Of a stretch of 53,790 nt of DNA, positions 7,014 to 16,543 are shown one piece after another. The notes below the pieces were generated by a model, which worked only from the letters and a program-made list of their open reading frames with translations, was not told the DNA's origin and searched no databases. The DNA lies in NCBI GenBank assembly GCA_022822425.1, contig JAJEBS010000144.1:1-53790 (forward strand). Reading direction: 5' to 3'. Numbering within the stretch: the stretch's first letter is position 1; the number at the start of each line of letters is the position of its first letter. The position numbers and the translations under genes are program-made. The stretch is from Gemmatimonadota bacterium. GTDB taxonomy: Bacteria > Gemmatimonadota > Gemmatimonadetes > Longimicrobiales > Gaopeijiaceae.

Positions 7014-9332
7014 GTGATCAGCGCACTACTGCTTGTGACTCTCCAGCAGGTCACCCTCGCAGGCGTCGTCCGCGACAGCGTCGACCTGGAGCCGGTCGCG
7101 TTTGCGCACGTCGCGGTTATGGCCAAGGATGCGGAAGCCGAGGTGATGGCAGGCACCTCCGACCGCTTCGGAGCGTTCGTCATACCGGATACTCGCGCAG
7201 TCGGGGGGTTCCGCGTGGAGGTGAGCGCCCTCGGTTACGCGCCGTGGACGCGGAGCTACGACGAGCTTCCCGCTGCACCCATCAGGGTTCTTTTGCAACC
7301 GGCCCCGATCAGACTCGAAGGGGTCGAAGTGAACGTCCGTGGTCGTGCTGGCGACCCGCTTTCGATGTCGCGGGACGCCTTCGTCGTGGACTCGGCGCTG
7401 ATGCGGACGCTACCAACCATCCTTGAGACGGACGTACTGAGGGCGACCGCGATCTCGCCGGCCGCGTCGGCACCCTCCGACTACGCCTCCATCCCCTACG
7501 TCCGTGGCGGGACAAGTGAAGGAACTCCCGTGCTGCTCGACGGCGTACGGCTGTTCAACGCCTTCCACCTCGGAGGGTTCCTGTCGGCGGTTAACGCGGA
7601 GGTGGTCGAGCGGGCGACTCTCTTGGCGGGCTCGGGTGCCGAGGCGCTACAGGTCGGATCGATCTCCGGCGCGATCGATATCGCCACCCGGGACGGTGCC
7701 CGCGACCGGCGGCGGGTGGCGGGTTCGTTGGGACTGGCCTCGTCCCGGCTTTCAATGGAGGGACCCATCGGACAAAGTGTATCTTACCTGCTCGACGGGC
7801 GCCGCACCTATATCGACGGGATCACCCGCCTGCTGGAGGAGACTGGGGTGATCGAGCAGCACGCGCCCTATTTCTTCCAGGATGGCCACGCCAAGGTTAC
7901 GAAGGACTTCGGGGGTCTCCGCCGCCTCTCCGTGAGTGGGTACGTCAACTCCGAAGCGCTGCGGAACTTCGACTCCCGGGATGCCAAGACGCTTGAGCTT
8001 CAGTGGGGCAATGCGGCGTTGTCGATGCACTACCGCGATCGGCTGGGCGCGACCGGGATACTAGATGTGACCATCGGTCGCAGCCGATTCGCGAGCGACC
8101 TGCTGGGGTTGGGCGGGGGCCGCGCGTCGTACCTGAACGGCGTGCCGCGCGATTACGAGCCGCCAAGCGACACCTTGTTGTCCGGTAGCGGATCGATGAG
8201 CGAGGATCGCGCAGACCTGAAGCTCACGTGGCACTTGGGCCGTGCTACGGTCACGACCGGTGCGCAGGCGACGAGCTTCTCGGGCGATCACGCATACGAT
8301 CTCGACGAAGATTTCGAGGCGGACGATGGCTACTTCTTCTCGCCTCTGGACCTCCGGGAGCGCCGGTGGCGGTTCGCGGGCTATTCGAGCGCCAACGTGG
8401 GGCTTGCTAAAGGCCTTTCGGCGCTGACGGGCGTGCGCGTCGATCACTTCCAGGGATTGACGACCGCCGTTTCGCCCTTTGTCGAGATGAGCTACGCGGC
8501 TTCGTGGTGGGATGTGCGATTGTCGGCCTCCCGGTCCCATCAGGCACTATCTTCCGTGCGCAACGAGGAAGCGCTGGGAGCGAGCTTCCTCGCGTACGAC
8601 CTGCTCGTGCCCGTCGACTCGGAACCCATTCCTCGCAACACCCAGCTTTCGGTCGGCTGGGAGGGATCCCGGGGAGGGCTTCGTCTACGTCTTGACGCGT
8701 ATGCGCGGACACTTGAGCGTCTCAGGCTGCCCGCGCTAGGCGAGAAGCCCATCACAGCCGCCGCCCTCGGCGATCCGTCGTTGTGGGAGGTGGCAAGCGG
8801 GACGGCGCGTGGGATCGAGGCGTCGTGGAGCTGGAAGGCCGACCTGGGGATGTCAGTGCTGGGGAGCTACCGGTGGGCGAAGGTGTCGCGAACGGTTGGG
8901 GCCACTACCTACACGCCACGCTTCCACCGGGAGCACGAGTTCGAGTTGGGCATTTCATACGATAAGGGTGCCTCTTCCTGGTCTGCGCGTGTCTCACTGC
9001 GGTCGGGCCAGCCGACGACACCGCTGGAGGCGATTGTGCCCGTCGAGCGGTCTCCGTTTGGAGTGGTTCAGGTCGTGCCTCTGGGCGGAACGTACAATTC
9101 GGGGACACTGCCCTACTATGCGCGCATCGACGTGGGGTGGCGCCGTCCCCAGCAAGTCTCGTGGTTCGGCGGTGGGTCCATCGTCCCCTACCTGTCGGTC
9201 GCCAATCTCTTCAGCCTGCCCAATGTCGTCGGCTTGAGGGTTGAGAGGCAGGGTGCCGACGAGGAAGTCAAGAGAGTGTATCTGCCACAGCTTCCAATGA
9301 TTCCGTTCTTCGGCGTGGAGTTTCGGTTTTGA
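7014..9332 (+). CDS. TonB-dependent outer-membrane receptor with carboxypeptidase-like N-domain
   Basis: The 772-residue protein has a short signal-like start (MISALLLVTLQQVTLAG), a carboxypeptidase-regulatory-like beta-sandwich (about 14-100, GVVRDSVDLEPVAFAHV, then DRFGAFVIP), a plug domain (about 110-230; IPYVRGGTSEGTPVLLDGVRLFN, then GSISGAIDIATRDG) and a 22-strand-type beta-barrel ending in an aromatic residue (PFFGVEFRF), as outer-membrane proteins do. It should import a ligand using TonB energy; the substrate cannot be read from sequence. The GTG at 7014 is preceded by GAAGGTGG. The next gene starts within its stop codon. It is shorter than SusC-type receptors, and no SusD gene is present. 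Confidence 0.88.
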   Translation: MISALLLVTLQQVTLAGVVRDSVDLEPVAFAHVAVMAKDAEAEVMAGTSDRFGAFVIPDTRAVGGFRVEVSALGYAPWTRSYDELPAAPIRVLLQPAPIRLEGVEVNVRGRAGDPLSMSRDAFVVDSALMRTLPTILETDVLRATAISPAASAPSDYASIPYVRGGTSEGTPVLLDGVRLFNAFHLGGFLSAVNAEVVERATLLAGSGAEALQVGSISGAIDIATRDGARDRRRVAGSLGLASSRLSMEGPIGQSVSYLLDGRRTYIDGITRLLEETGVIEQHAPYFFQDGHAKVTKDFGGLRRLSVSGYVNSEALRNFDSRDAKTLELQWGNAALSMHYRDRLGATGILDVTIGRSRFASDLLGLGGGRASYLNGVPRDYEPPSDTLLSGSGSMSEDRADLKLTWHLGRATVTTGAQATSFSGDHAYDLDEDFEADDGYFFSPLDLRERRWRFAGYSSANVGLAKGLSALTGVRVDHFQGLTTAVSPFVEMSYAASWWDVRLSASRSHQALSSVRNEEALGASFLAYDLLVPVDSEPIPRNTQLSVGWEGSRGGLRLRLDAYARTLERLRLPALGEKPITAAALGDPSLWEVASGTARGIEASWSWKADLGMSVLGSYRWAKVSRTVGATTYTPRFHREHEFELGISYDKGASSWSARVSLRSGQPTTPLEAIVPVERSPFGVVQVVPLGGTYNSGTLPYYARIDVGWRRPQQVSWFGGGSIVPYLSVANLFSLPNVVGLRVERQGADEEVKRVYLPQLPMIPFFGVEFRF

Positions 9333-10168
9333 GGGGGTACGCGCTTCTCGCTCTGCCGGTCGTCCTGGTGTTTTCGGCGGTCTGCGACGGTCTCACCCGT
9401 CCGGCCGATCCGCTTGAGACGGACCCCGACGTGGTCACGGTTGGCATCGTGCTCATCGCTGGCGAGGAGGTCGCCCGCATGCTCGCAGCGCACCCGCACC
9501 GCCCCCGCACCGGTTCCCCGCCGCAGATGGAGGCGGTCTTGAAAGGACCTGGATGGATGGCCTCGTTCTCAGAAACCGTGCCGTTGGAGTCATGCACGCT
9601 CGCCGGTCCGGACATGTGGCCAGGCCCGACAACCTGCCTCCAAGCAGCGCTTCCAGAACCGATCCGGTCACGGGTCCGATACGATATTGCGGGGACCGCG
9701 CTGCCGGGCAGGTTCACCGGCACGGTGGTCGTGCCCGTGGCGGCCGAGCTGATGGAGCCGGGAGACACTCTGGTGCTCCCTGCTCCCTCCGGTGGGAACA
9801 GGGTCGAGGTCGCGGTTCGTTACCGGGTCGAGTCCGATGTGGGCACGGTGCGAGCCGAGGTCTCGGAAGCGTCCGAGACGTCGAGCAACGGAACCGAGGT
9901 GCAGGTGGGCTTGGGTCTGCTTGGCGTTATACCAGCAACGCTCGAACGCGCTGGCGCGGACACGCTCTCCGTTCGGTACAGAGGCAGGCCGATGCGTTTC
10001 TCTCTACGACTGCTTGCGCTGGGATGGAACTACACCAACTTCGTGGCGCATACGAGCAGTTTTCCGCTGCCTGAGCCGTGGCCCAACTTCGGCATTGAAG
10101 GCGAAGGCGCGTACGGCTATTTTGCCGCCGCCGCCCCATCACGGGTTGCGGAGATCCGGGTGAGATAG
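9329..10168 (+). CDS. exported receptor-associated protein (possibly DUF4249-like)
   Basis: The 279-residue protein starts at TTG 9329, overlapping the receptor stop as TTGA, which implies translational coupling. The N-terminus is a signal peptide with a possible lipobox (VFSAVC). The body looks beta-rich, with phrases such as VEAVLKGPGW-like and YDIAGTALPGRFTG segments and paired cysteines near residues 89 and 104. DUF4249 lipoproteins often follow TonB-dependent receptors in FCB bacteria, and the size, position and fold pattern are compatible, but I cannot confirm membership. A role in ligand capture beside the receptor is inferred. It is the last gene of the operon; the next gene is convergent. 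Confidence 0.65.
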   Translation: MRGYALLALPVVLVFSAVCDGLTRPADPLETDPDVVTVGIVLIAGEEVARMLAAHPHRPRTGSPPQMEAVLKGPGWMASFSETVPLESCTLAGPDMWPGPTTCLQAALPEPIRSRVRYDIAGTALPGRFTGTVVVPVAAELMEPGDTLVLPAPSGGNRVEVAVRYRVESDVGTVRAEVSEASETSSNGTEVQVGLGLLGVIPATLERAGADTLSVRYRGRPMRFSLRLLALGWNYTNFVAHTSSFPLPEPWPNFGIEGEGAYGYFAAAAPSRVAEIRVR

Positions 10169-10385
10169 TTGGGCTCAATCCAAGTCCAAGGGTCTCGCCA
10201 ATTGACTCCGGTTTTCCCGCTCTCGCGACCCGATTCGACAGAACGTGGTCCAATGGCAAGGATGGCAGATCGTGCAGTCCCAGTTTGACTTACGTGATCT
10301 CTTGCCGTGATTCGCGTCCCCAGAATTCTGTCGTTACGTCAGGGTTTGGAAGGATGGGGTCCCGGCGATAATCCCGGCCCTCCCC

Positions 10386-13300
10386 TCACCGCCGCAGCCG
10401 CACCGCCTCCCTGAGCCCGCGCGTCATGCTCACTTCCAGGTCGGCCTCGTCCCTGAGCGCGTCCGGCAGCGCCCCTTCCCAGTCCCGCAGAATTGCGCGC
10501 AGGCGTCCCGTCCCTGGCTCGGTGACCACCGTTACGCGGCGCTCGTCGGTCTGGTCCACGAATGCCTCACCCTCCGGCCCCGTCAGCGTGATGCTTTCGA
10601 GCGCGTTCTCCCAATCGGCCTCGATCGGCACCGTGAAGAAGAAGTGCCTGCCGCCGTGTCCGTCGTCGCTGGGCCAGAAGTCCAGCGAGAACACCGTACC
10701 GCCGTCCGAGGTGGTCCCGCGAATGCGGTAGGGACCCGGCGTCCCGGGCAGTCTGGCCCCCGCGCGCATCGAAAATGCCGGATCGATCCACAGCTCTCCG
10801 TCCACCATTCCGCCCCGGAGCACGAGCATGTCGGAGGGCGAGTTCGCCGCGGCCAATTGTGCGCTGCCGGTGTCCGCGTCCAACTGCGCCCGATGGTCGA
10901 TCACCTTCTCGAAGTAGTAGTCGCTGAGCCAGGGCAGCGTCCGGCAGTAGGTCATGATGTCCTTGCCCCGGTCGGGAGGAACGGTCGATCCATTGCGGAA
11001 GTCATAGCCCCACACGCCGATGCTCCCGTCCTCGTAGGGGAAGTTCGGATCAACGCCGCTGGGATCGCCGCACGGCGCGTGCCTGAGCGAGAGGTTGTGC
11101 CCTACTTCGTGCGCCAGCGTGGTCGATCTCGCCACGCCCACGCTCACCCGGCCGGGAAGCTGCCCCCGACCGGCGACGGACCCCAGGTTGGCGGCGACCC
11201 CGTAGTAGTAGCCCGTTCCGCCTTCCGATGCCCGCAGCGCCTCGAGCTCTCCAAACAGCGACACCTGCCCGGCCGAGGTGGTGAGATCCAGCGAGGTGTG
11301 ATAGGCCTCGTGCGGCCTGACGCTGAACTCGGCAAACGGGAATGCGTGCCTGAGCAGTCCCACCTCGGGGCTGTCGTCGGAGATGCCGCGGACCCACTCC
11401 ACAACCGACGAGTCGGGCTCCGCGGCGTCCATCACCGGAACCAGCGTGAGGAGCATCGAGGGCACATCCACCACGTTCAGCGCGTCCGATCCCTCCTCCG
11501 GGAAACGGGTCTTGCTTTCGTCGGTGAGAGGCAGGGTTCCCTCGGGGTCGACCTCGACGACCATCTCGACGCCCGGGACGAGGATCTCGGCGGGGATCAC
11601 CGCGTTGTACGACAGTTCGAGGTCGCCCTCGTCCGCCTCCGCGGGGATCCGGTTGGCATCGCGGGTCATGATCGCGCTGTGAACCTCCTCCCCGTCCGGC
11701 CCCGTGAATACCGCCACGACCTCGGGCTCGAAGAACCCGCGCGGCTCCTCGGCTGTGACGAATGCCCTGAGAAGCGCGTCACGGTCGGCCACCAGACGTA
11801 CGCTCCCGGACGGGGCCTGGACCGACTGCGTGAGGTAGACCATCGGCAGGGCCACCGTCACCTGATCGGGATTGTCGCAGACGGCGCCGGCGGTCTGCTC
11901 GATCGCGCCGTACCACGCCTGGAAGTCCGGCGCGGGCGAGGCGCACAGGCCGGTGTCCTCGTGGAGCAGCACGCGAACCCGTTCCAGCCCCCGGAGCCCG
12001 AACGGCAGCGCACCCTCCAGCCCCGGATTCCGGCCCAGCCGCAACTCGGCAAGCTCATGCAACCCGGCGAAGGAGCCCGGGAACGAACCGGAGAGTTCGT
12101 TTTCGGCCAGGTCCACCACCCTGAGCTCAAGTAGGTTGGCGATCTCCGCCGGGAGCGGACCGGACAGGCCGTTGGCGGACAGCGCCAATCCCACGACACG
12201 CCCGTCCTCGGTGGACACTCCGTGCCAGTCGTCCACAGGAGCGTCGGTCCCCCATGCCGCCCGGTTCGCCCAGGATGCTCCTCCGGTCACCTCGTGCAGG
12301 TCCGTGAGAGCAAGTCGTTCGACCTGCGCGACATCGCAATCCGTCCTGCTGCCCTCGGGAATCGTCCGCAACCACTCCTGGAACACTTCGTCGATCTGGG
12401 CGCACAGATCGGTCTCCCCGTACGACAACACCTGCAGGAAATCGAGACCGATCATGCTCCGCGGCAGCAGGCCGGCCAGGTTCTGGTTCCCCTCGAGCTC
12501 GAGTCGGGCCAGGGCCCGGGGTCTGCCCAGATTGCGGGGCAGCTCGCCGCTGAGCTGGTTGTCCGCGGCTCGCAGGTCCTCGAGCGCCGCGAGGTTGCCG
12601 AGTTCCTCGATCAATGGACCCGAAAGCCCGTTGTCGTGAATCCAGAGTGTCTGCAGTTCCGACAGGTTGCCCAGCGAGACCGGAATTTCGCCGGTGAGCT
12701 GGTTCTGGTAGAGATACAGCCCTTCCAGGGTGGTCAGGTTGCCCAGCTCGGGCGGAATCGTCCCGGTGAGGTTGTTGCGCGAAACCGACAGAATCCGGAT
12801 CGAGCTCAGCTTCGCCAGTTCGACCGGAATCGTGCCCGTCAGCTGGTTACGGCTGAGGCTCATGTAGGTGAGGTTCGCGAGGTTGCCCAGTGCCGGCGGC
12901 ACCGGACCCGTCAGTTGATTCAACGCCAGGAGCAGCCTCCGCAGCGAGGAGAGATTCCCCAGTTCGGCGGGAATGGGGCCGGTCAGTTCGTTGCGGTGCA
13001 GCAGCAGGGAGTCGAGCCGCGGCAGGGATCCGAGTTCAGAGGGGATCGTCCCGGTCAGGCCGTTGACGCCCAGATCCAGCATGGTCAGCTGGCTCAGACC
13101 GGCCAATCCCGCCGGGATCGAACCCGTCAGCTCGTTGTCGCCCAGAACCAGACGTCTCAGTTCGGGCAGATTGCCGAGTTCCGGCGGGATCGGACCCGTC
13201 AACCGGTTCTCCTCCAGAACCAGTTGTCTCAGGTGCGTCAGATTCCCGAGTTCGGGCGGGAGGGCACCGGACAGGTTGTTGTCCGTCAGCGTCAGCTCGG

Positions 13301-13565
13301 TGACGAAGCCGGCCGAATTGGTCGACACCCCCTGCCAGTCGCGGATACTCCCGACGGTGGTCCAGTTCCTGTCCCGATGCCAGTGGGTCCCGTTCGTCGC
13401 GTTGTAGAGGGCGATGAGCGCGGCTCGCTCGACCGCATAGGGCTCCTGAGGGGGAGGCGGTGGGGGAGGAGCGGGTGGGGTGGTGGTGGCCGGGTCGTCC
13501 GAGCAGACGGCCAGCAGGATCGCGCCGAAGGCCGTTGCCAGGACGCGTGATCTCGGACGTGCCAT
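10386..13565 (-). CDS. lipoprotein with two LRR blocks fused to a metzincin-type protease
   Basis: The 1059-residue protein has a signal with lipobox (AILLAVC), a proline-rich linker and an LRR cap (ALIALYNATNGTHWH, then DWQGV). About a dozen 24-residue leucine-rich repeats of the plant-like type follow (LGNLxxLxxLxLxxNxLTGxIP, about 85-370). A cysteine-bearing cap leads to a second, shorter LRR block with its own cap (about 415-560), and then a beta-rich linker. The protease module carries HEVGHNLSLRH, with H819, E820, H823 and H829 fitting HExxHxxxxxH, and a Met-turn-like DIMTYC (M871), both metzincin hallmarks. It probably sits on the cell surface, binds a protein or glycan through the LRRs and cuts it. 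A GGAGG site precedes the ATG. Confidence 0.85.
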   Translation of the reverse strand: MARPRSRVLATAFGAILLAVCSDDPATTTPPAPPPPPPPQEPYAVERAALIALYNATNGTHWHRDRNWTTVGSIRDWQGVSTNSAGFVTELTLTDNNLSGALPPELGNLTHLRQLVLEENRLTGPIPPELGNLPELRRLVLGDNELTGSIPAGLAGLSQLTMLDLGVNGLTGTIPSELGSLPRLDSLLLHRNELTGPIPAELGNLSSLRRLLLALNQLTGPVPPALGNLANLTYMSLSRNQLTGTIPVELAKLSSIRILSVSRNNLTGTIPPELGNLTTLEGLYLYQNQLTGEIPVSLGNLSELQTLWIHDNGLSGPLIEELGNLAALEDLRAADNQLSGELPRNLGRPRALARLELEGNQNLAGLLPRSMIGLDFLQVLSYGETDLCAQIDEVFQEWLRTIPEGSRTDCDVAQVERLALTDLHEVTGGASWANRAAWGTDAPVDDWHGVSTEDGRVVGLALSANGLSGPLPAEIANLLELRVVDLAENELSGSFPGSFAGLHELAELRLGRNPGLEGALPFGLRGLERVRVLLHEDTGLCASPAPDFQAWYGAIEQTAGAVCDNPDQVTVALPMVYLTQSVQAPSGSVRLVADRDALLRAFVTAEEPRGFFEPEVVAVFTGPDGEEVHSAIMTRDANRIPAEADEGDLELSYNAVIPAEILVPGVEMVVEVDPEGTLPLTDESKTRFPEEGSDALNVVDVPSMLLTLVPVMDAAEPDSSVVEWVRGISDDSPEVGLLRHAFPFAEFSVRPHEAYHTSLDLTTSAGQVSLFGELEALRASEGGTGYYYGVAANLGSVAGRGQLPGRVSVGVARSTTLAHEVGHNLSLRHAPCGDPSGVDPNFPYEDGSIGVWGYDFRNGSTVPPDRGKDIMTYCRTLPWLSDYYFEKVIDHRAQLDADTGSAQLAAANSPSDMLVLRGGMVDGELWIDPAFSMRAGARLPGTPGPYRIRGTTSDGGTVFSLDFWPSDDGHGGRHFFFTVPIEADWENALESITLTGPEGEAFVDQTDERRVTVVTEPGTGRLRAILRDWEGALPDALRDEADLEVSMTRGLREAVRLRR

Positions 13566-13738
13566 GCAGCCTCCGTGAGGTGGGGTCCATCGTCCGGATG
13601 CTGAAGATCTTCAGCCGTTTTCCTAATACTCCGTCCGCCATCCGGGGTCCCGGGACGCGCCATGGCCGCACTGTCGCTAGCTTTATCCGCGTGGAGGAAA
13701 GGTGAGCCCACGGTGGCACCGGAGCCCGGACGCATGAC

Positions 13739-14638
13739 ATGCTGGATGATCGCCTGACCGAACAGCGCAATCCACGTTCGCGCCGGGTCGACCGACTGTC
13801 GCCCGCGGAGATCGTCGCGCTGATCAATGACGAGGACCGCACCGTGGCGGTGGCCGTCGGAGAGGAGGCTGCCTCCATCGCGCGGGCCATGGAGCTGGCG
13901 CGCGATGCGTTCGGGCGCGGCGGCCGGCTGATCTACGTCGGCGCGGGGACCTCCGGACGACTGGGCGTGCTCGATGCGGCGGAGATGCCCCCGACCTACC
14001 GGACCGACCCTTCGATGGTGGTCGGCGTGATCGCGGGTGGGCACGGTGCGCTGGTGCGCGCGCGCGAAGGCGCCGAGGACGACTCGCGCGACGGCGGCCG
14101 CGAGATGGACCGCCTCTCGGTCGGCGTCGACGACTTCGTCCTCGGCATCGCCACTTCCGGCACCACGCCCTTCGTGCACGGCGCATTGGAGCGCGCGCGC
14201 GCGAGAGGCGCCCGCACCGGCTTCCTGCTGTGCACCCCTCCCTCCGCGGAACTCCGCGCCACCCACGACGTGGTCATCGCCCCCCTGGTCGGTCCCGAGG
14301 TGATCACCGGCTCAACGCGCATGAAGGCGGGCACCGCCACCAAGCTGGTTCTGAACACCATCACGACCGGCGCCATGGTTCTCATGGGCAAGGTCCACGG
14401 CAACCTCATGGTGGATCTGCAGGTGACCTGCCGGAAGCTCCAGGATCGGGGAGAGCGCATCCTGATGACCACTGCGGGGCTGGAGCGGGAGCCGGCCCGG
14501 GAGCTGCTCGGCGAGGCCGGCGGCCACGTCAAGACGGCGATCGTGATGGCGCGGCGCGGGGTCGGCGCGGAGGAGGCGCGCGCCCTGCTCGAGGAGAGCG
14601 GAGGCCGGGTGGCCGATGTTCCGGGCGCAACCGAATGA
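13739..14638 (+). CDS. murQ: N-acetylmuramic acid 6-phosphate etherase
   Basis: MurQ cleaves the D-lactyl ether of MurNAc-6-phosphate to give GlcNAc-6-phosphate and lactate, a cytoplasmic step of peptidoglycan recycling. The protein has 299 residues, the normal family length. It has the N-terminal LTEQRNPRS signature, the SIS-domain sugar-phosphate loop (YVGAGTSGRLG), the AAEMPPT motif with the likely catalytic E82, and EGAED with E113 matching the second catalytic glutamate. The GxSTRMKAGTATK segment is also conserved. The gene is followed 72 bp later by anmK, which supplies its substrate. Confidence 0.96.
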   Translation: MLDDRLTEQRNPRSRRVDRLSPAEIVALINDEDRTVAVAVGEEAASIARAMELARDAFGRGGRLIYVGAGTSGRLGVLDAAEMPPTYRTDPSMVVGVIAGGHGALVRAREGAEDDSRDGGREMDRLSVGVDDFVLGIATSGTTPFVHGALERARARGARTGFLLCTPPSAELRATHDVVIAPLVGPEVITGSTRMKAGTATKLVLNTITTGAMVLMGKVHGNLMVDLQVTCRKLQDRGERILMTTAGLEREPARELLGEAGGHVKTAIVMARRGVGAEEARALLEESGGRVADVPGATE

Positions 14639-14710
14639 CCGCGCCGGGGCCGGGGAACAGGCGCAGCCGGACGCCTTCGAGGCCGTGCTCCGGCGCGTGA
14701 TGCCCCGGTC

Positions 14711-15859
14711 ATGAGGGTCCTGGGGATGATGTCGGGCACGTCGCTGGACGGTGTCGACGCCGCGCTGCTCGAGGTGGACGGGACGACCCCCGGGACCTTC
14801 TCGTGGCGGCTGCTGGGGTTCCACAGCGAGAGCTATCTCCCGGAGGAGCGGGACTCGATTCGCCGCGCGATCGAGGGCGGTGGGCCGGCCGAGCTGGCCC
14901 GCCTGCACGCGGTTCTGGGCGAGCGTTTCGCGCGTTGCGCGCTCGCCGGGTGTGCGCGCGCGGGGGTGGATCCGGGATCGGTCGCGGCGATCGGCTCGCA
15001 CGGGCAGACGGTGTGGCACGACCCGCCGTCCGGGGGCGCCCGCGGGGCCACCCTCCAGCTGGGCGATCCCGCGACCATCGCGGAGATCACCGGCATCCCG
15101 GTGGTGAGCGACTTCCGCACGCGCGACGTGGCGGCCGGGGGCCACGGGGCGCCGCTGGTTCCCTGGCCGGACCGGCTGCTCTTCTCGGCGCCCGCCCGAC
15201 CGCGCGCCCTCCAGAACCTGGGAGGGATGGCCAACGTCACCTGGCTGCCCGCGGCTTCGGGCACCGAACCCGTGCTGGCCTTCGACACGGGCCCGGGGGT
15301 CGCGCTCATCGACACCGCCGCGGAACTCGCCACGGGCGGACGCCGGACCTTCGACGCGGACGGTGAGTTGGCAGCGGCTGGCCGGGTCGATGAAGACCTG
15401 TTGGAGCAGCTCCTGCAGCACCCGTTCCTGCGCCGCCGTCCGCCCAGGTCGACCGGCCGCGAGGTCTTCGGCTCCGCGTTCGTCGCAGGGCTCATAGAGG
15501 ACCGGGCGCCACGCTCGCACCGCGACTGGGCCGACCTGGTCGCGACTTTGACGGCCTTCACCGCCGCTTCCGTCGCCGATGCCTATCGCCGCTGGGTGCT
15601 CCCACGGGGCGTGAGCGAGGTGCTGCTGGCGGGCGGCGGCGCGCTGAATCCGGTTCTGGCGGGGATGATCGCGGAGCGGCTCGCCCCCGTGCCGGTCCGC
15701 GATCTGTCGGTACTGGGTCTCGATCCGGAGGCGCGCGAAGCCGCCTGCTTCGCCGTGCTGGCGTGGGCGCACCTGCATGGCCTGCCGGCCAATGCGCCGG
15801 ACTCCACCGGAGCTTCGGGGGGCCGGGTTCTGGGTTCCCTGACGCCGGGTCGCGGTTGA
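14711..15859 (+). CDS. anmK: anhydro-N-acetylmuramic acid kinase
   Basis: AnmK hydrolyses the 1,6-anhydro ring of anhydroMurNAc and phosphorylates it to MurNAc-6-phosphate, the substrate of MurQ. The 382-residue protein shows the family motifs in order: MMSGTSLDGVD at the N-terminus (ATP loop and catalytic Asp), GSHGQTVWHDP, RDVAAGGHGAPLVP, FDTGPG and LAGGGALNP near the C-terminus. It belongs to the ASKHA kinase fold. With murQ next to it, the cell can recycle anhydro-muropeptides released by lytic transglycosylases. I see no nagZ, ampG or murK in the window. Confidence 0.96.
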   Translation: MRVLGMMSGTSLDGVDAALLEVDGTTPGTFSWRLLGFHSESYLPEERDSIRRAIEGGGPAELARLHAVLGERFARCALAGCARAGVDPGSVAAIGSHGQTVWHDPPSGGARGATLQLGDPATIAEITGIPVVSDFRTRDVAAGGHGAPLVPWPDRLLFSAPARPRALQNLGGMANVTWLPAASGTEPVLAFDTGPGVALIDTAAELATGGRRTFDADGELAAAGRVDEDLLEQLLQHPFLRRRPPRSTGREVFGSAFVAGLIEDRAPRSHRDWADLVATLTAFTAASVADAYRRWVLPRGVSEVLLAGGGALNPVLAGMIAERLAPVPVRDLSVLGLDPEAREAACFAVLAWAHLHGLPANAPDSTGASGGRVLGSLTPGRG

Positions 15860-15889
15860 AGGCGTCGAGCCGTCGCCGACCGTGGTCCG

Positions 15890-16537
15890 TCAGGCGGATC
15901 CGCGAGTCCGCCGCCCGTAGAGCAGCACAAACGCGGCCGCGAACGCCGCGTGCTCGAGCAATCCGCCATGTCGACCGCTCGCGGGCGCCAGCGCGGAGAG
16001 GGTGCGGACCGTCGCGGGCGCGATGGGGCGGATGACGCGCGGGAGCCCTCCGCGGGGAGCGGCGGCGTATCTCGCGGCGCCGCACAGCCCGATCCGCAGC
16101 AGGCGGCCGCTCGGGAGATGGCGGCTGAGGACGGCCAGAGCCAGCCCCTCCGCCGCGCCTCGCACGAGTTCGACGCCAAGCCCGGCTTCCGCTTCCCCCT
16201 CCGGTGTCGCCTCGCGTGCGAGCAGACCTGCGAGCGAGCGCGCCGCGAGCGCCGCTCCGGCACCCGCGAGCGCCGCCCGCGGAAGATGCCGGTGCGCCAG
16301 CGGGCGATTCGCCCGTCCGGCCACCACCCGCCGGGTGAGCCCGCCGGCTTCATCCAGCAGGTTTCTCCATGGGGGTGGAGGGGCCATCTTGCGCATGGCG
16401 GAAGGGACGCTCCCATTTCCGGACCGGGAGGACGGACGTTCCCGGCCGGCTCCCCCGCCGTTTCCGGCCACCGGACCCGGACGTGCCTTCTCCCAGGCGT
16501 AGCCCAGCCGGTACCAGATACTCGCCTTGGTTTCCAT
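15890..16537 (-). CDS. alanine/arginine-rich hypothetical protein
   Basis: The 215-residue frame begins METKASIWYRLGYAWEKAR, which looks like a true protein start. It continues with a proline/glycine-rich low-complexity stretch, several alanine/leucine-rich helices (about 85-110 and 130-145), and ends in a hydrophobic segment (EHAAFAAAFVLLYGRR) that could insert in a membrane. I recognise no family. Plus-strand frames over the same DNA are arginine-rich and look like shadows, which favours this strand. The gene is divergent from the protease/propeller/barrel gene, with start codons only six bases apart. There is little room for a promoter, so one of the starts may lie further in. Confidence 0.55.
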   Translation of the reverse strand: METKASIWYRLGYAWEKARPGPVAGNGGGAGRERPSSRSGNGSVPSAMRKMAPPPPWRNLLDEAGGLTRRVVAGRANRPLAHRHLPRAALAGAGAALAARSLAGLLAREATPEGEAEAGLGVELVRGAAEGLALAVLSRHLPSGRLLRIGLCGAARYAAAPRGGLPRVIRPIAPATVRTLSALAPASGRHGGLLEHAAFAAAFVLLYGRRTRGSA

Positions 16538-16543
16538 GATGCG

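Noticed and set aside
10205-10221. GGTTTTCCC similar to the box motif after the TonB operon
   Set aside because: Single copy in a convergent gap with no periodic partner; most likely chance.
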